Source of the DNA: Avipropionibacterium sp050157065
GTDB lineage: Bacteria; Actinomycetota; Actinomycetes; Propionibacteriales; Propionibacteriaceae
Strand: one strand, 5' to 3'
Length of the DNA: 64,000 nucleotides
Assembly: GCA_050157065.1 (NCBI GenBank)
Contig: CP189573.1
Numbering within the stretch: the stretch's first letter is position 1; each line of letters begins with the position of its first letter. The notes under the pieces were generated by a model. It did no database searches. It saw only the letters and a list, made by a program, of their open reading frames with translations, and was not told the origin of the DNA. This document shows positions 1 through 8,270 of this stretch, one piece after another. The position numbers and the translations under genes are program-made.

Positions 1-465
1 GATCCGATCGACACCCGGGAACGTCATCATCACCAAGGCGGCGGCGAGGATCACGCCCGTCGCGCTCACCAGTCGCCGGATGAGCTGCATCCTGGTGGTG
101 ACCCGGCGCTGTTCCCGATCGTCCTGCTTCCTGCCCACCAGCCGCCGCTGGGTGTACTCCAACCAGGCCAGTACCAACGTCAGCGCAAGCCAGACCGCGG
201 AGATCGTGGTGGCCACCAGCAGCACGTGGAGCAACAGGTCCCGGAAGGGCGAGGGCTCGATGGCCACGGTGATCGAGATCCGCAGGGCGACCGACAGCAG
301 GAGCGCCACCAGCGGGCGGCGGACCCGCCGCCACCGCTGCGCCAGGTAGGCGCTGCCCCCGCGGGACCGCTTGACGATCCGGCCGACCACGAAGGTGGCG
401 ACCACCACCCCGAGTGCCGCGGCCACCAGGGCGATCGCCCAGTTCAGGATGCGCCAGGAGTCCAT
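1..465 (-). CDS. MscS-family mechanosensitive channel, N-terminal part (cut by window edge)
   Basis: An uninterrupted minus-strand reading frame of 155 codons starts at ATG (complement of 463-465) and runs off base 1 without a stop. The product has four hydrophobic stretches at about residues 7-30, 51-70, 77-102 and 131-149, separated by Arg/Lys-rich loops. The sequence RVTTRMQLIRR before the last helix and the FPGV after it resemble the segment that leads into the pore helix of small-conductance mechanosensitive (MscS) channels, which release solutes on osmotic downshock. The MscS beta domain lies outside the window, so the family call rests on the N-terminal half only. It is divergent from the aldo/keto reductase gene. 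Confidence 0.7.
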   Translation of the reverse strand, partial: MDSWRILNWAIALVAAALGVVVATFVVGRIVKRSRGGSAYLAQRWRRVRRPLVALLLSVALRISITVAIEPSPFRDLLLHVLLVATTISAVWLALTLVLAWLEYTQRRLVGRKQDDREQRRVTTRMQLIRRLVSATGVILAAALVMMTFPGVDRI

Positions 466-540
466 GGGCCCATGCTGACAGAACGGTGGCGTCGAAAGAC
501 AGCCGAACCCCTGCCGCCCGCGAACCGTTAGGGTCGACCG

Positions 541-1536
541 GTGAAGATTCGACAGGTCGGGACCAGCGGCCTCCAGGTTTCGCGGATGGGGCTGGGGACC
601 CTGCCGTGGGGCCGAGACATCTCCCGCCACCGCGCCCGCGAGCTGCTGACGGCGTTCTGCGCTGCCGGCGGGAACCTCGTCGACACGGCTGCCGCGTACG
701 GCGCCGGCGACGCCGAGGTGATCATCGGCGAACTGCTCGACGACGTCGTACCTCGTGAGGAACTGGTGATCGCCACCAAGGCCGGATTCCGCATCGACCG
801 GGGTCGTCGGGTGGTCGACACCTCCCGGCGGGGGCTGCTGCGGGACCTCGAGGGATCACTGGACCGCCTCGGCACCGACTACGTCGACCTGTGGCAGGTG
901 CACGCCTGGGGCACGGCACCGTTGGAGGAGACCCTCGACACCCTCGACCACGCCGTCCGCAGCGGTATGGCCCGCTACGTCGGCATCTGCAACTTCGTCG
1001 GCTGGCAGACCGCGCAGGCCGCGACCTGGCAGCGAGCGGTGCCGGGCCGGGCCCACGTCACCAGCACGCAGATCGAGTACTCCCTGCTCGCCCGCCGCGC
1101 CGAGATCGAGATCCTGCCCGCGGCGCGGGCGTTCTCGCTGGGCTGCTTCCCGTGGTCACCCCTGGGCCGCGGCGTGCTCAGCGGCAAGTACCGTACGGGC
1201 ACCCCACGCGACTCGCGCGGCGCCAGTGACAACTTCGCCTGGTTCGTCCAGCCCTATCTGGAGTCGCGACCGCGTTCGATCGTCGAGGCGGTCGCCCGGG
1301 CCGCGGAGGGGCTGGACCTGACGCCGGCCCAGGTGGCGTTGTTGTGGGTCCGCGACGCCCCGTCAGTGACCGCCCCGCTGTTGGGGGCCCGGACCGTCCA
1401 GCAACTCGAGGAATGCCTTGCGGTGGAAGGAAAGGCGCTGCCCGACGAGATCGCGCGAGCGCTCGACGACGTGAGCGGTGGGCCGCTGGCCAGCCGCCCG
1501 CCGGCCACTCCACGCAGCGGCGGCGACGGCAGCTGA
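541..1536 (+). CDS. aldo/keto reductase
   Basis: A 331-residue protein with a GTG start, the usual length for the NAD(P)H-dependent aldo/keto reductase superfamily (TIM barrel, cytosolic carbonyl reduction). The catalytic tetrad is visible: Asp48 and Tyr53 in DTAAAYG, Lys80 in IATKAGF and His121 in LWQVHAW. The cofactor segment near the C-terminus (LLGARTVQQLEE) is typical. Substrate cannot be read from sequence. It is a single gene; the next gene converges from the minus strand. Confidence 0.9.
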   Translation: MKIRQVGTSGLQVSRMGLGTLPWGRDISRHRARELLTAFCAAGGNLVDTAAAYGAGDAEVIIGELLDDVVPREELVIATKAGFRIDRGRRVVDTSRRGLLRDLEGSLDRLGTDYVDLWQVHAWGTAPLEETLDTLDHAVRSGMARYVGICNFVGWQTAQAATWQRAVPGRAHVTSTQIEYSLLARRAEIEILPAARAFSLGCFPWSPLGRGVLSGKYRTGTPRDSRGASDNFAWFVQPYLESRPRSIVEAVARAAEGLDLTPAQVALLWVRDAPSVTAPLLGARTVQQLEECLAVEGKALPDEIARALDDVSGGPLASRPPATPRSGGDGS

Positions 1537-1578
1537 CGCCGGCCGGACGCGGCTCGGACGACAACGCCATCCTCACCG

Positions 1579-1800
1579 TCAGTCGAGGCGCAGCGTCGGG
1601 ACGACCTTGATCACCTTGCGGCGGATCCACACGTCGCGGGTGCCGTCGCGGTAGCGCCGCAACCGGGTGAGCTCCCAGCCGCCGTACTCGGCATGGTCGG
1701 TGAGCAGCTTGCGGACCGCACCACGCGGCATGGTGCGGTCGAGGCGCACCTTCGCCACCTCGTACTGGATCGCGCGCGAGGCGACCGGAGCCTTGGCCAT
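1579..1800 (-). CDS. DUF5703 family protein
   Basis: A small 73-residue protein starting at ATG (complement of 1798-1800). The core AEYGGWELTRLRRYRDGTR followed by VWIRRKVIKV matches DUF5703, a short actinobacterial family of unknown function. A longer reading frame extends upstream, but it would overlap the M20 peptidase gene, so the internal ATG is preferred. It lies 22 bp downstream of the M20 peptidase stop on the same strand, so the two are probably co-transcribed. Confidence 0.75.
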   Translation of the reverse strand: MAKAPVASRAIQYEVAKVRLDRTMPRGAVRKLLTDHAEYGGWELTRLRRYRDGTRDVWIRRKVIKVVPTLRLD

Positions 1801-1822
1801 GTGGGTCAGGTTAACCGGCGAC

Positions 1823-3193
1823 TCAGGCCTGTTGCAGGAACCGATCCAGAACACGGGCGCCGAATTCGAGCGAGTCGGTCGGCACCCGCTCGTCGACGCC
1901 GTGGAACATGCCGACGAAGTCGAGGTCGGCGGGCAGCTTGAGCGGGGCGAAGCCGAAGCACCGTGTCCCCAGGCGATCCCAGGCCTTGGCGTCGGTGCCA
2001 CCACTCATCAGGTACGGGACCGCACGCGCGCCCGGGTCCTCGGCGACCAGGCAGGTCTGCATCGCCTCCACCAGGGCGCCGGAGAACTCGGTCTCGATCG
2101 CGGGCTTGTTGACGGCGAACTCGTAACGCACCTTGTCGCCGATCAGCTCGGTGATGGTGTCGAGGAACTCCTGTTGCCCACCGGGGACGGTGCGCCCGTC
2201 GATCGCCGCGGTCGCCTGACCCGGGATCACGTTGTGCTTGTAGCCGGCCTGCAACATGGTCGGGTTGGCGCTGTTGGCCATCGTGGCGCCCACCATGCGG
2301 GAGATGCTGCCCAACCGGGCCAACGTCTCCTCGACGTCGTCGGTGCTGAGCTCCACACCGAGGGCCTCGGAGACGGCGTCGAGGAAGGCCTGCTGCGCGG
2401 AGGTGATCCGGTAGGGCCATTCGTACGCACCGATCCGGGCGACCGCGGCGGCCAACTCGGTGACCGCGTTGTCGTCGTTGCGCATCGAGCCGTGCCCGGC
2501 CGTCCCGTCGGCGATCAGATTGAGCCAGGCCATGCCCTTCTCCGCGGTCTGCACCACGTACAACCGCAGATCGTCGCGGATGGTCAAGGAGAAGCCGCCG
2601 ACCTCGCCGATGGCTTCGGAACATCCCGCCACCAGGTCGCGGTGCTGGTTGATGAGGAAGAAGGCACCGAGGTCGCCGCCGGCCTCCTCGTCGGCGGTGA
2701 AGACGAGCTTCACCGGCCGCCGCGGTGCGCGCCCCGCGCGGACCCGGGCCCGGACGACCGACAGCACCATCGCGTCGAAGTCCTTCATGTCGACCGCACC
2801 ACGGCCCCAGACACAACCGTCGCGGATCTCACCGGCGAACGGGTCGACCTGCCAGTCCTCGGCCTGCGCCGGCACCACGTCGAGGTGTCCGTGCACCATC
2901 AGCGGCGGCAGGGAGGTGTCGACCCCCTCGGGGGCCCAGTCGGCGACCAGGCTGGTCCGCCCCTTCTCCGACTCGACCAGGGTCGACTCGATGCCGACCT
3001 CGTCGAGCAACCCGGCGACGTACTCGGTCGCCTCCCGTTCCCCGTTGCTCTTGCCGTTGCCGTAGTTGGAGGTGTCGAACCGGATCAGCTTCGAGCACAG
3101 GTCGACCACCTCGCGATCGGCACCCTCGGTGACGGCCTCGGGAGGGGTGACGGGTTCGGTCTGCTGGGTGGCTGCGGCATCCATGGGGGCCAT
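1823..3193 (-). CDS. M20/M25/M40 family metallopeptidase (dipeptidase/deacylase)
   Basis: About 456 residues, the usual size for M20 zinc peptidases such as dipeptidases, carboxypeptidases and N-acyl amino acid deacylases. Zinc ligands and catalytic residues are in place: HGHLD at 101-105, GRGAVDMKD at 130-138, and the Glu pair of TADEEAGG at about 169-170. The dimerisation domain follows, then a late GGTDAKAW segment. The start is uncertain: GTG at 3208, ATG at 3193 or ATG at 3184 are all in frame, and 3193 has the nearest G-rich ribosome site. Substrate specificity is not deducible. Confidence 0.88.
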   Translation of the reverse strand: MAPMDAAATQQTEPVTPPEAVTEGADREVVDLCSKLIRFDTSNYGNGKSNGEREATEYVAGLLDEVGIESTLVESEKGRTSLVADWAPEGVDTSLPPLMVHGHLDVVPAQAEDWQVDPFAGEIRDGCVWGRGAVDMKDFDAMVLSVVRARVRAGRAPRRPVKLVFTADEEAGGDLGAFFLINQHRDLVAGCSEAIGEVGGFSLTIRDDLRLYVVQTAEKGMAWLNLIADGTAGHGSMRNDDNAVTELAAAVARIGAYEWPYRITSAQQAFLDAVSEALGVELSTDDVEETLARLGSISRMVGATMANSANPTMLQAGYKHNVIPGQATAAIDGRTVPGGQQEFLDTITELIGDKVRYEFAVNKPAIETEFSGALVEAMQTCLVAEDPGARAVPYLMSGGTDAKAWDRLGTRCFGFAPLKLPADLDFVGMFHGVDERVPTDSLEFGARVLDRFLQQA

Positions 3194-3261
3194 CGTGCCC
3201 CATGGCACCGACGGCCCGTACGGGGCTCCCGTCCGTGGCGTGCGAACGGCTCAGGAGTTGC

Positions 3262-3267
3262 TATAGT
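3262..3267 (+). promoter_or_regulatory. -10-like hexamer before tRNA-Leu
   Basis: TATAGT lies 27 bases upstream of the first base of tRNA-Leu, in an otherwise GC-rich stretch, at a distance suited to a -10 box. No convincing -35 hexamer is seen 16-18 bases upstream. Confidence 0.4.
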
Positions 3268-3294
3268 TCTCTGGTTGCTCCGACGAGGAGCCAC

Positions 3295-3380
3295 GTCCGG
3301 GTGGCGGAATTGGTAGACGCGCTAGCTTGAGGTGCTAGTGCCCGTTCAAGGGCATGGGGGTTCAAGTCCCCCCTCGGACA
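3295..3380 (+). tRNA. tRNA-Leu (anticodon GAG)
   Basis: The full cloverleaf folds by eye. The acceptor stem GTCCGGG pairs with CTCGGAC, followed by discriminator A3380. A D arm containing GGTAGAC is present, and the anticodon arm CTAGC-TTGAGGT-GCTAG places GAG at positions 34-36. A long variable arm (CCCG..CGGG-like) is typical of class II tRNAs, and the T arm GGGGG-TTCAAGT-CCCCC is perfect. CCA is not encoded. It reads CUC and CUU codons. Confidence 0.97.
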
Positions 3381-3418
3381 CCCTTCACAGATGTCGGTCC
3401 CGTCAGGCTGCTGCTTCG

Positions 3419-4246
3419 TCAGCCGGCGGTGACCAACCACACCGCGGCGGGGAACTGCAGCCCACCGTCGACCCGGTTGCGCCGCAACTCCTCCCGCACG
3501 TCGTCCAACAACGCCGCCCAGCCGTCTTGGCCGAGCTCCGGCGCCAGTTCGGCGTGGGCCCGTCGACCGGTGGAGGTGCTGAGGATGGTGGCCAGTCGCT
3601 CCTCGACCCCGTCGGAGTCGGCGGCGCGGTAGTCGCAGCTGAAGTCGAACGGTCGGATGTCGACGCCCGTCCACCCCGCCCGGGCCAGGATCGATTCCAG
3701 TCGGTCGCGGTCGGCGAACGCGGTCGGGCCGGGTGCCTCCGGTGGTGGCGTCGGCTGCGGCGGCAGCCGATCGGCCAGCACACTGCTGCCCAGGCTGAAC
3801 ATCGGGTTCTCGGCGGCATCACGCCAGCACCCGAAGACCAGTCGGGCATCCGGCGCAGCGGCGCCGCGGATGTTGCCGAAGGCCGCGACCGGATCGGCGA
3901 AGAACATCACCCCGAACCGGGACACGACCAGGTCGAACGCGTCGCCGGGTGCGAGCTCACGCAGGTCTGCCGCCTGTGCGTCGGCCACCACCACCGTCGC
4001 CTCGGGCACCCGCCGTCGCGCCGCCTCGGCCATCCCCGGAGCGATGTCGACGCCGACCATGGTGGCGCCGGCAGCCACTCCTGCGTGCAGCAGGGTGCCG
4101 GTGCCGCAGCCGACGTCGAGCACCCGCTGCGACGCCGACATCGCTGCGGTGTCGAGGATCTCGGCGGTCAGGGGTGCGAAGGCCCGGTCGAAGATCGCCT
4201 CGTGCTCGACCCAGCCGCGAGCGCCGTCCGCCCAGTACTTCTCCAT
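3419..4246 (-). CDS. class I SAM-dependent methyltransferase
   Basis: About 275 residues. The S-adenosylmethionine site appears as VLDVGCGTG (motif I) near residue 45, followed by VGVDIAPGM (acidic ribose-binding residue) and VVVADAQA (adenine contact). The later FDLVVSRFGVMFFADP matches motif IV to post-motif IV of ubiquinone/menaquinone-type small-molecule methyltransferases. Two starts are possible, GTG 4261 and ATG 4246; family members usually begin just before the EKYW segment, so ATG 4246 is preferred. The acceptor substrate is unknown. It converges on the tRNA gene. Confidence 0.85.
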   Translation of the reverse strand: MEKYWADGARGWVEHEAIFDRAFAPLTAEILDTAAMSASQRVLDVGCGTGTLLHAGVAAGATMVGVDIAPGMAEAARRRVPEATVVVADAQAADLRELAPGDAFDLVVSRFGVMFFADPVAAFGNIRGAAAPDARLVFGCWRDAAENPMFSLGSSVLADRLPPQPTPPPEAPGPTAFADRDRLESILARAGWTGVDIRPFDFSCDYRAADSDGVEERLATILSTSTGRRAHAELAPELGQDGWAALLDDVREELRRNRVDGGLQFPAAVWLVTAG

Positions 4247-4417
4247 GTCCCCGGTGATCACCGGTTGAGCGTAGCCCGGGTCGATGGCCGGGCACCACCG
4301 TCGGAGTTGCTTGCTACCCTCGGGGCCAGCGTCGCGTGTCGATGACGGACAGCGTCAGGCATGGAGGCGCCGAACGGGAAGGATGACAGATGATGTCACT
4401 TTCCTCGTCCCTCACCG

Positions 4418-4891
4418 ATGGGTGAGGCCGACGAGACGCCCAGACTCGTCGCCTGGGCAACGGAGATGCAGCAGACCCACGACCGGTTGCGCGCGGCGCT
4501 CCGGGTCACCCGCGCCGAGCTCGGGGCGAGCGGTGGTGCCGATCCCCCCGGCAGGGACCTGTTGTTGTTCTGCCACGGGTTCTGCACGGCCCTGAGTGAT
4601 CATCACCGTGGTGAGGACCGACTGCTGTTCCCGGCCCTGGCCGAGCAGCACCCCGAACTCTCCGCGACGATCGACCGTCTGGTGCAGGACCACTCGATGA
4701 TCGGCTACCTGTTGAGCGGCATCGAGCAGGTGCTGGCGAGTGACGCGACCACGGCTCAGCTGGAACGACACCTGGAAGGAGTGAGCGCGATCATGGAGTC
4801 ACACTTCCGGTACGAGGAGCGAGAACTCCTTGCCATGTTGGAGTTCCTTGATCTCGACGCACCGGTGACCGACGTGTACGGCACCCTCTGA
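4418..4891 (+). CDS. hemerythrin (HHE) domain protein
   Basis: A 157-residue all-helical protein with the hemerythrin-like ligand pattern: His in the first helix (QTHDRLR), the H-H...E group in DHHRGEDRLLF, His in VQDHSMI, and the H...E pair in ESHFRYEEREL. Such proteins bind a di-iron centre and are linked to oxygen, nitric oxide or iron sensing and storage. The protein is cytosolic, with no signal peptide. It stands alone between a divergent methyltransferase and a repeat array. Confidence 0.85.
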   Translation: MGEADETPRLVAWATEMQQTHDRLRAALRVTRAELGASGGADPPGRDLLLFCHGFCTALSDHHRGEDRLLFPALAEQHPELSATIDRLVQDHSMIGYLLSGIEQVLASDATTAQLERHLEGVSAIMESHFRYEERELLAMLEFLDLDAPVTDVYGTL

Positions 4892-4967
4892 GCGGCCCCG
4901 CGGGTCCCCCTTCTGCGCCGTGACACAGGTTGCTCGTCGCCGCACAGGCTTCCGGCGGCTGCAGGGT

Positions 4968-5024
4968 GTGTCACCGCGAGGAACCTGTGTCACCGCGAGG
5001 AACCTGTGTCACGGCGAGGAACAG
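4968..5024 (+). repeat. 19-bp tandem repeat, three copies
   Basis: Three head-to-tail copies of GTGTCACCGCGAGGAACCT start at 4968, 4987 and 5006; the third differs at a few bases. An inverted partial copy, TGACACAGGTTGCTCG, sits at 4921-4936, so the array can fold back on it with about 15 matched bases. It fills the gap between the convergent hemerythrin and LamG-like genes, where a terminator would be expected. Confidence 0.9.
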
Positions 5025-5042
5025 GTGCGATGGCGAGTGGTG

Positions 5043-5855
5043 TCAACGGCGCGTGGTGGCGGCGAGGGTGAACATCTCAGCGGGGGTCAGCACGCGGTCG
5101 TACACCGCCAGCCCGCCGAGCAGGCCGGTGAAGAAGTTGCCGATCTCGCCGGAGCGGTCCACGGCGCCGACGGTGAAGTCCGAACCGTTCGGGCCACCGT
5201 CGTGCAGGCCACCGGGGATGAGGTACGGGTTCAGGCCCGGCCGGTCGTCGATCCTGCCGTCCAGCCAGGCCCAGCCGAAGGTGCCGTCGTACGACATCGC
5301 GACACAGTGCCAGGCATCGTCGATCGGTGTCGCGCCGACCGGGCCGTCCATGCAGTAGCGGTGCCCGGGGGTCGGGCCACCGGTGGTCGACAGGTGACCG
5401 CACACCTGGTCACGCTCGCCCCAGACCGAGATGTTGAGGAACAGGCCGTACTGGCGCGACTCCCCCGTCTCGTTCCACTGCCCCGCGATGAACTCACAGC
5501 CCGGCACGCTGGTGTGCCAACGACGGATCCAGGCGATGACGGTGAGCCGGCCGGTCGGCCCGTGGATGTCCAGTCCGGGGCAGTCCGCTCGCGGGATGCT
5601 CAGCCACTGCCCCTCGTCGACCCGCAGTGCGCGACCGTTGAACGGTGCGCCGGGGTCGGCCACGGTCACCATCGGACCGGCCTGCTCGGTCAGCAACAGG
5701 TCGGTACCCGCCGCCGTACGCCACACCCCGTCGTCGCCGGCCGGCTCGCCGCCCCTGGTGCCGAAGTCCCAGTGGGCCACGAGTCCCGGCAGCTCAGCCG
5801 GCCCGGCCGGCGTCTCGAGCTGGGTCCAGCCGCCCACCTCGGAGGTGGGGATCAC
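5043..5855 (-). CDS. LamG/concanavalin A-like domain protein
   Basis: 270 residues without a signal peptide. The sequence reads as one jelly-roll lectin-like domain: GRALRVDEGQWLSIP, then LTVIAWIRRW, then WHCVAMSYDGTFGWAWLDGRIDD, and the closing GLLGGLAVYDRVLTPAEM, which is the classic end of LamG/laminin-G-like domains. Such domains bind glycans or protein. The gene overlaps the upstream Fur-family gene by four bases (ATGA), so the two are translated from one message, an unusual pairing. The ligand is unknown. Confidence 0.72.
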   Translation of the reverse strand: MIPTSEVGGWTQLETPAGPAELPGLVAHWDFGTRGGEPAGDDGVWRTAAGTDLLLTEQAGPMVTVADPGAPFNGRALRVDEGQWLSIPRADCPGLDIHGPTGRLTVIAWIRRWHTSVPGCEFIAGQWNETGESRQYGLFLNISVWGERDQVCGHLSTTGGPTPGHRYCMDGPVGATPIDDAWHCVAMSYDGTFGWAWLDGRIDDRPGLNPYLIPGGLHDGGPNGSDFTVGAVDRSGEIGNFFTGLLGGLAVYDRVLTPAEMFTLAATTRR

Positions 5856-6295
5856 GTGGCCGCCCCCGGCTCCTCGCGCACTGCACAGTCAGGGCACAGA
5901 CCGAACAACTCGAGGGTGTGGCTGACGTCGTGGAAGCCGTGCTCGGCAGCCACCCGTTCGGTCCACCGTTCGACGGTCGGCCCGGTCACCTCCACGGTGT
6001 TGCCACAGTTCCGACAGACCAGGTGGTGGTGGTGGGTCGGGTTGCACTGCCGGTAGACGGCTTCCCCGTCGTCGGTCTTGACGATGTCGACCTCACCTGC
6101 GTCGACCAAGGTCTGCAGGGCGCGGTAGACCGTTGCCAGGCCGACCGGGTCGCCGTTGCGGCGCAGGGCCTCGTGGATGTCCTGGGCACTGCGGAACTGG
6201 TCGGTCGCATCGAGTTCGGCAACCACGGCCCGCCGTTGTCGGGTCGAGCGTCCACCCGATCGGCCGGCCTGCTGGGGTCCGGTCTGCCCGGTCAT
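5852..6295 (-). CDS. Fur-family metalloregulator, Zur-like
   Basis: 147 residues. An N-terminal winged helix spans about 17-85 (QRRAVVAELDATDQFRSAQ, then LATVYRALQTL as recognition helix). The metal-binding dimerisation domain holds HHHHLVCRNCG (His88-91, Cys94, Cys97) and a second pair Cys134/Cys137 in GLCPDC, forming the structural zinc site. The pattern is commonest in zinc-uptake regulators (Zur), but iron- or peroxide-sensing cannot be excluded. It probably represses DNA targets in metal-replete cells. The LamG-like gene follows in the same operon. Confidence 0.85.
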   Translation of the reverse strand: MTGQTGPQQAGRSGGRSTRQRRAVVAELDATDQFRSAQDIHEALRRNGDPVGLATVYRALQTLVDAGEVDIVKTDDGEAVYRQCNPTHHHHLVCRNCGNTVEVTGPTVERWTERVAAEHGFHDVSHTLELFGLCPDCAVREEPGAAT

Positions 6296-6395
6296 CGACG
6301 CGGCCTCCTCATCCTTCGGGGGTTTACGGACCGTCGCGTGGCCCGTCCGTGGAGTTTCGCACAGCGGGTCAGCAGGGGGCCACGACCCTCCACCT

Positions 6396-6425
6396 GCTCA
6401 CATCGTGAGCACTCGTACCATTATA
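6396..6425 (-). promoter_or_regulatory. promoter and palindrome upstream of the Fur-family gene
   Basis: On the minus strand a perfect TATAAT (complement of 6420-6425) precedes the Fur-family gene; a weak -35 (TGTCCA) lies 18 bases upstream. Just downstream of the expected start site is the interrupted palindrome GCTCAC-ATC-GTGAGC at 6396-6410, well placed to be an operator. The message would have a leader of about 115 nucleotides. Autoregulation is inferred only from position. Confidence 0.5.
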
Positions 6426-6592
6426 TGAGATTCGGTGGCGGCGTGGACAGGGTGGTGTTGACTGGTGCCCGGTCACGAGTTCCGACGCGAAGCCCCGGCT
6501 GGTCGGACAGCAACCCCGTGGACGGTCCTGGGGGTGCTCCGGGTGACGACCTGGCCACTCGAGCTGAGTGGCAACCGCCCACCGGAGGATTC

Positions 6593-6895
6593 ATGTCCCA
6601 CACCCACCTGTCACCCCTTCCCTGCTCGCCCCGCCGTACCGCGCTCCCGCAACGGCCACTCCCCGGCTCGGTGCGACGGCACGTGCTCGACACCACCGGC
6701 CAGGTCAGCCCGTTCCCGTTGGTGGCGGCCAAGCGCACCCTCACCCTGCTCCCGACCGGCGACGAGCTGATGATCTTCGTCGACTGCAGCCAGGCGACCC
6801 TGGCCATCACCGAATGGGCCCACGAGAGCGGGCACCTGGTGATCCGAATCGACGAGTACGACCTCGGCTCGGCGATCACGGTACGCCGGGGCTGA
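6593..6895 (+). CDS. TusA-like sulfur-carrier fold protein lacking the catalytic cysteine
   Basis: A 100-residue protein starting at ATG 6593, with GGAGG four bases upstream (6584-6588). After a 30-residue basic leader it shows the TusA/SirA-like fold: VLDTTGQVSPFPLVAAKRTL, then LPTGDELMIFVDC, then ending EYDLGSAITVRR. In TusA proteins the first motif reads Cys-Pro; here that position is Ser39-Pro40, so persulfide transfer through this site is not possible. A reading frame extends further upstream, but the ribosome site and family length support the internal ATG. The function of cysteine-less members is unknown. Confidence 0.65.
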   Translation: MSHTHLSPLPCSPRRTALPQRPLPGSVRRHVLDTTGQVSPFPLVAAKRTLTLLPTGDELMIFVDCSQATLAITEWAHESGHLVIRIDEYDLGSAITVRRG

Positions 6896-6914
6896 ACGCC
6901 ACGACCCCAGTACA

Positions 6915-8126
6915 GTGTCGCCGGTGAGCTCCACCACCGTGCTGACCGGCGCCACTGTCGCCCTCCCGTCCGAACTGCTGGCCGAGGGGGCCGTCGTGGT
7001 CGTCGACGACGTGCTCGCCGACGTCCGTCCCGCCACCGACCCGATGATCGTCGAACTCACCGGCCGGGCCGACGTCGAGGTCATCGACCTGGCCGGCCGG
7101 CTGTTGCTGCCCGGTCTGGTCGACATCCACGTCCACGGTGCCAACGGCGCCTCGTTCGAGAAAGCCGAGGCCGCCGGCACGGCGCTGACCCATCTGGCCG
7201 GACGCGGCGTGACGAGCGTGATGACCAGCCTGCCGTCCGCCCCGGTCGACGACATGTTGGCCACCACCCGTGCGCTGATCGACAACCCGAGCGAGCCGCA
7301 GCAGTCCCGGGTCCTGGGGGTCCACCTCGAGGGTCCGTTCATCGCGGTGGACCAGTGCGGCGCCCATGACCCGGCCTTCCTGCGCGCCCCGGGACCCGAC
7401 GACATCGCCCGGATCACCGAACTGGCCGGGGCGATCTCGATGGTCACGCTCGCCCCCGAGCTGCCCGGCGCGGTCGAGGCCACCCGCGCCTGGGCCTCGG
7501 CCGGCATCATCGTCGCGGCCGGACACAGCGCGGCGTCGGCCGCGGAACTCGGTCCGTGCCGCGACGCCGGGTTGTCCCACGCCACCCACCTGTGGAGCGG
7601 GATGAACCTCACCCACCGTCGCGGCCCGTATCGGGTCCCCGGACTGCTCGAGGAGTGCCTCGCCTCCGACCTCACCTGTGAGGTGATCGCCGATGGTCGA
7701 CACCTGCCGCCGGTCCTGCTCGAGGTCGCCCGTCGCAGCGTCGGCGACCGGCTGATCGCGGTGTCGGACGGCACGATCGGGATGGGACTGCCCGAGGGCA
7801 CCCGCTTCAGCCTGTCGACCGTCGAGGCCGTGGTGGACGACCAGGTCGGCAAGGTCATCGGGCAGGACGCCTTCGCCGGGTCCACCACCGACCTGACCGG
7901 CATGGTGCGCCACCTGCACCTGGAGCTCGGCTGGCCGCTCACCGAGGTGGTCGCGATGGTCACGTCGCGACCTGCCGAGATCGCCGGCGTCGCCGACCGG
8001 CTGGGCAGCATCACCGCCGGCCTCACCGCCGATCTGGTGGTGCTCGACTCCGACTGCTCGCCGGTGGCGACCATGATCGGTGGCAGCTGGGTGGCCGGGA
8101 ACCCCACCAGCGCCACCCACGCCTGA
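6915..8126 (+). CDS. nagA: N-acetylglucosamine-6-phosphate deacetylase
   Basis: 403 residues. It deacetylates GlcNAc-6-P to glucosamine-6-P in amino-sugar catabolism and cell-wall recycling. Metal and catalytic features of the amidohydrolase fold are in order: IHVHGANG (His72, His74), GVHLEGPF (Glu139), AAGHSAAS (His204), SHATHLWSGMN (His225) and AVSDG (catalytic Asp near 280). GTG starts at 6915 and 6924 are both possible. No nagB or PTS gene is nearby; a GlcNAc/chitobiose-type binding protein lies 34 kb away. It begins 19 bp after the TusA-like gene. Confidence 0.93.
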   Translation: MSPVSSTTVLTGATVALPSELLAEGAVVVVDDVLADVRPATDPMIVELTGRADVEVIDLAGRLLLPGLVDIHVHGANGASFEKAEAAGTALTHLAGRGVTSVMTSLPSAPVDDMLATTRALIDNPSEPQQSRVLGVHLEGPFIAVDQCGAHDPAFLRAPGPDDIARITELAGAISMVTLAPELPGAVEATRAWASAGIIVAAGHSAASAAELGPCRDAGLSHATHLWSGMNLTHRRGPYRVPGLLEECLASDLTCEVIADGRHLPPVLLEVARRSVGDRLIAVSDGTIGMGLPEGTRFSLSTVEAVVDDQVGKVIGQDAFAGSTTDLTGMVRHLHLELGWPLTEVVAMVTSRPAEIAGVADRLGSITAGLTADLVVLDSDCSPVATMIGGSWVAGNPTSATHA

Positions 8127-8130
8127 GGCG

Positions 8131-8205
8131 CGCCGGGCCGAGGAACACCGGACCGAGGAACGCCGGACCGAGGAACGCCGGACCCAGAACCGCCGGACCC
8201 AGGAA
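8131..8205 (+). repeat. 15-bp tandem repeat, five copies
   Basis: Five head-to-tail units of the form CGCCGGACCGAGGAA start at 8131, 8146, 8161, 8176 and 8191, with one to three differences per unit. The array begins five bases after the nagA stop. Its period is a multiple of three and it is stop-free, but no start or ribosome site precedes it. Confidence 0.9.
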
Positions 8206-8270
8206 CGCCCGTCGAGCTTGTTCGAGGCGCCCTCGCAGGGGTCAGCTGGACCAGGACATGGCTGATCCCT

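Noticed and set aside
1667..3316. A 549-codon open frame opposite the M20 peptidase gene
   Set aside because: Antisense shadow: no recognisable domain, composition dominated by Gly, Arg, Val and His as in GC-rich antisense frames.
8131..8205. The 15-bp array as a coding sequence (repeating Arg/Thr/Glu peptide)
   Set aside because: It begins right after the nagA stop, with no start codon, ribosome site or codon-position bias of its own.
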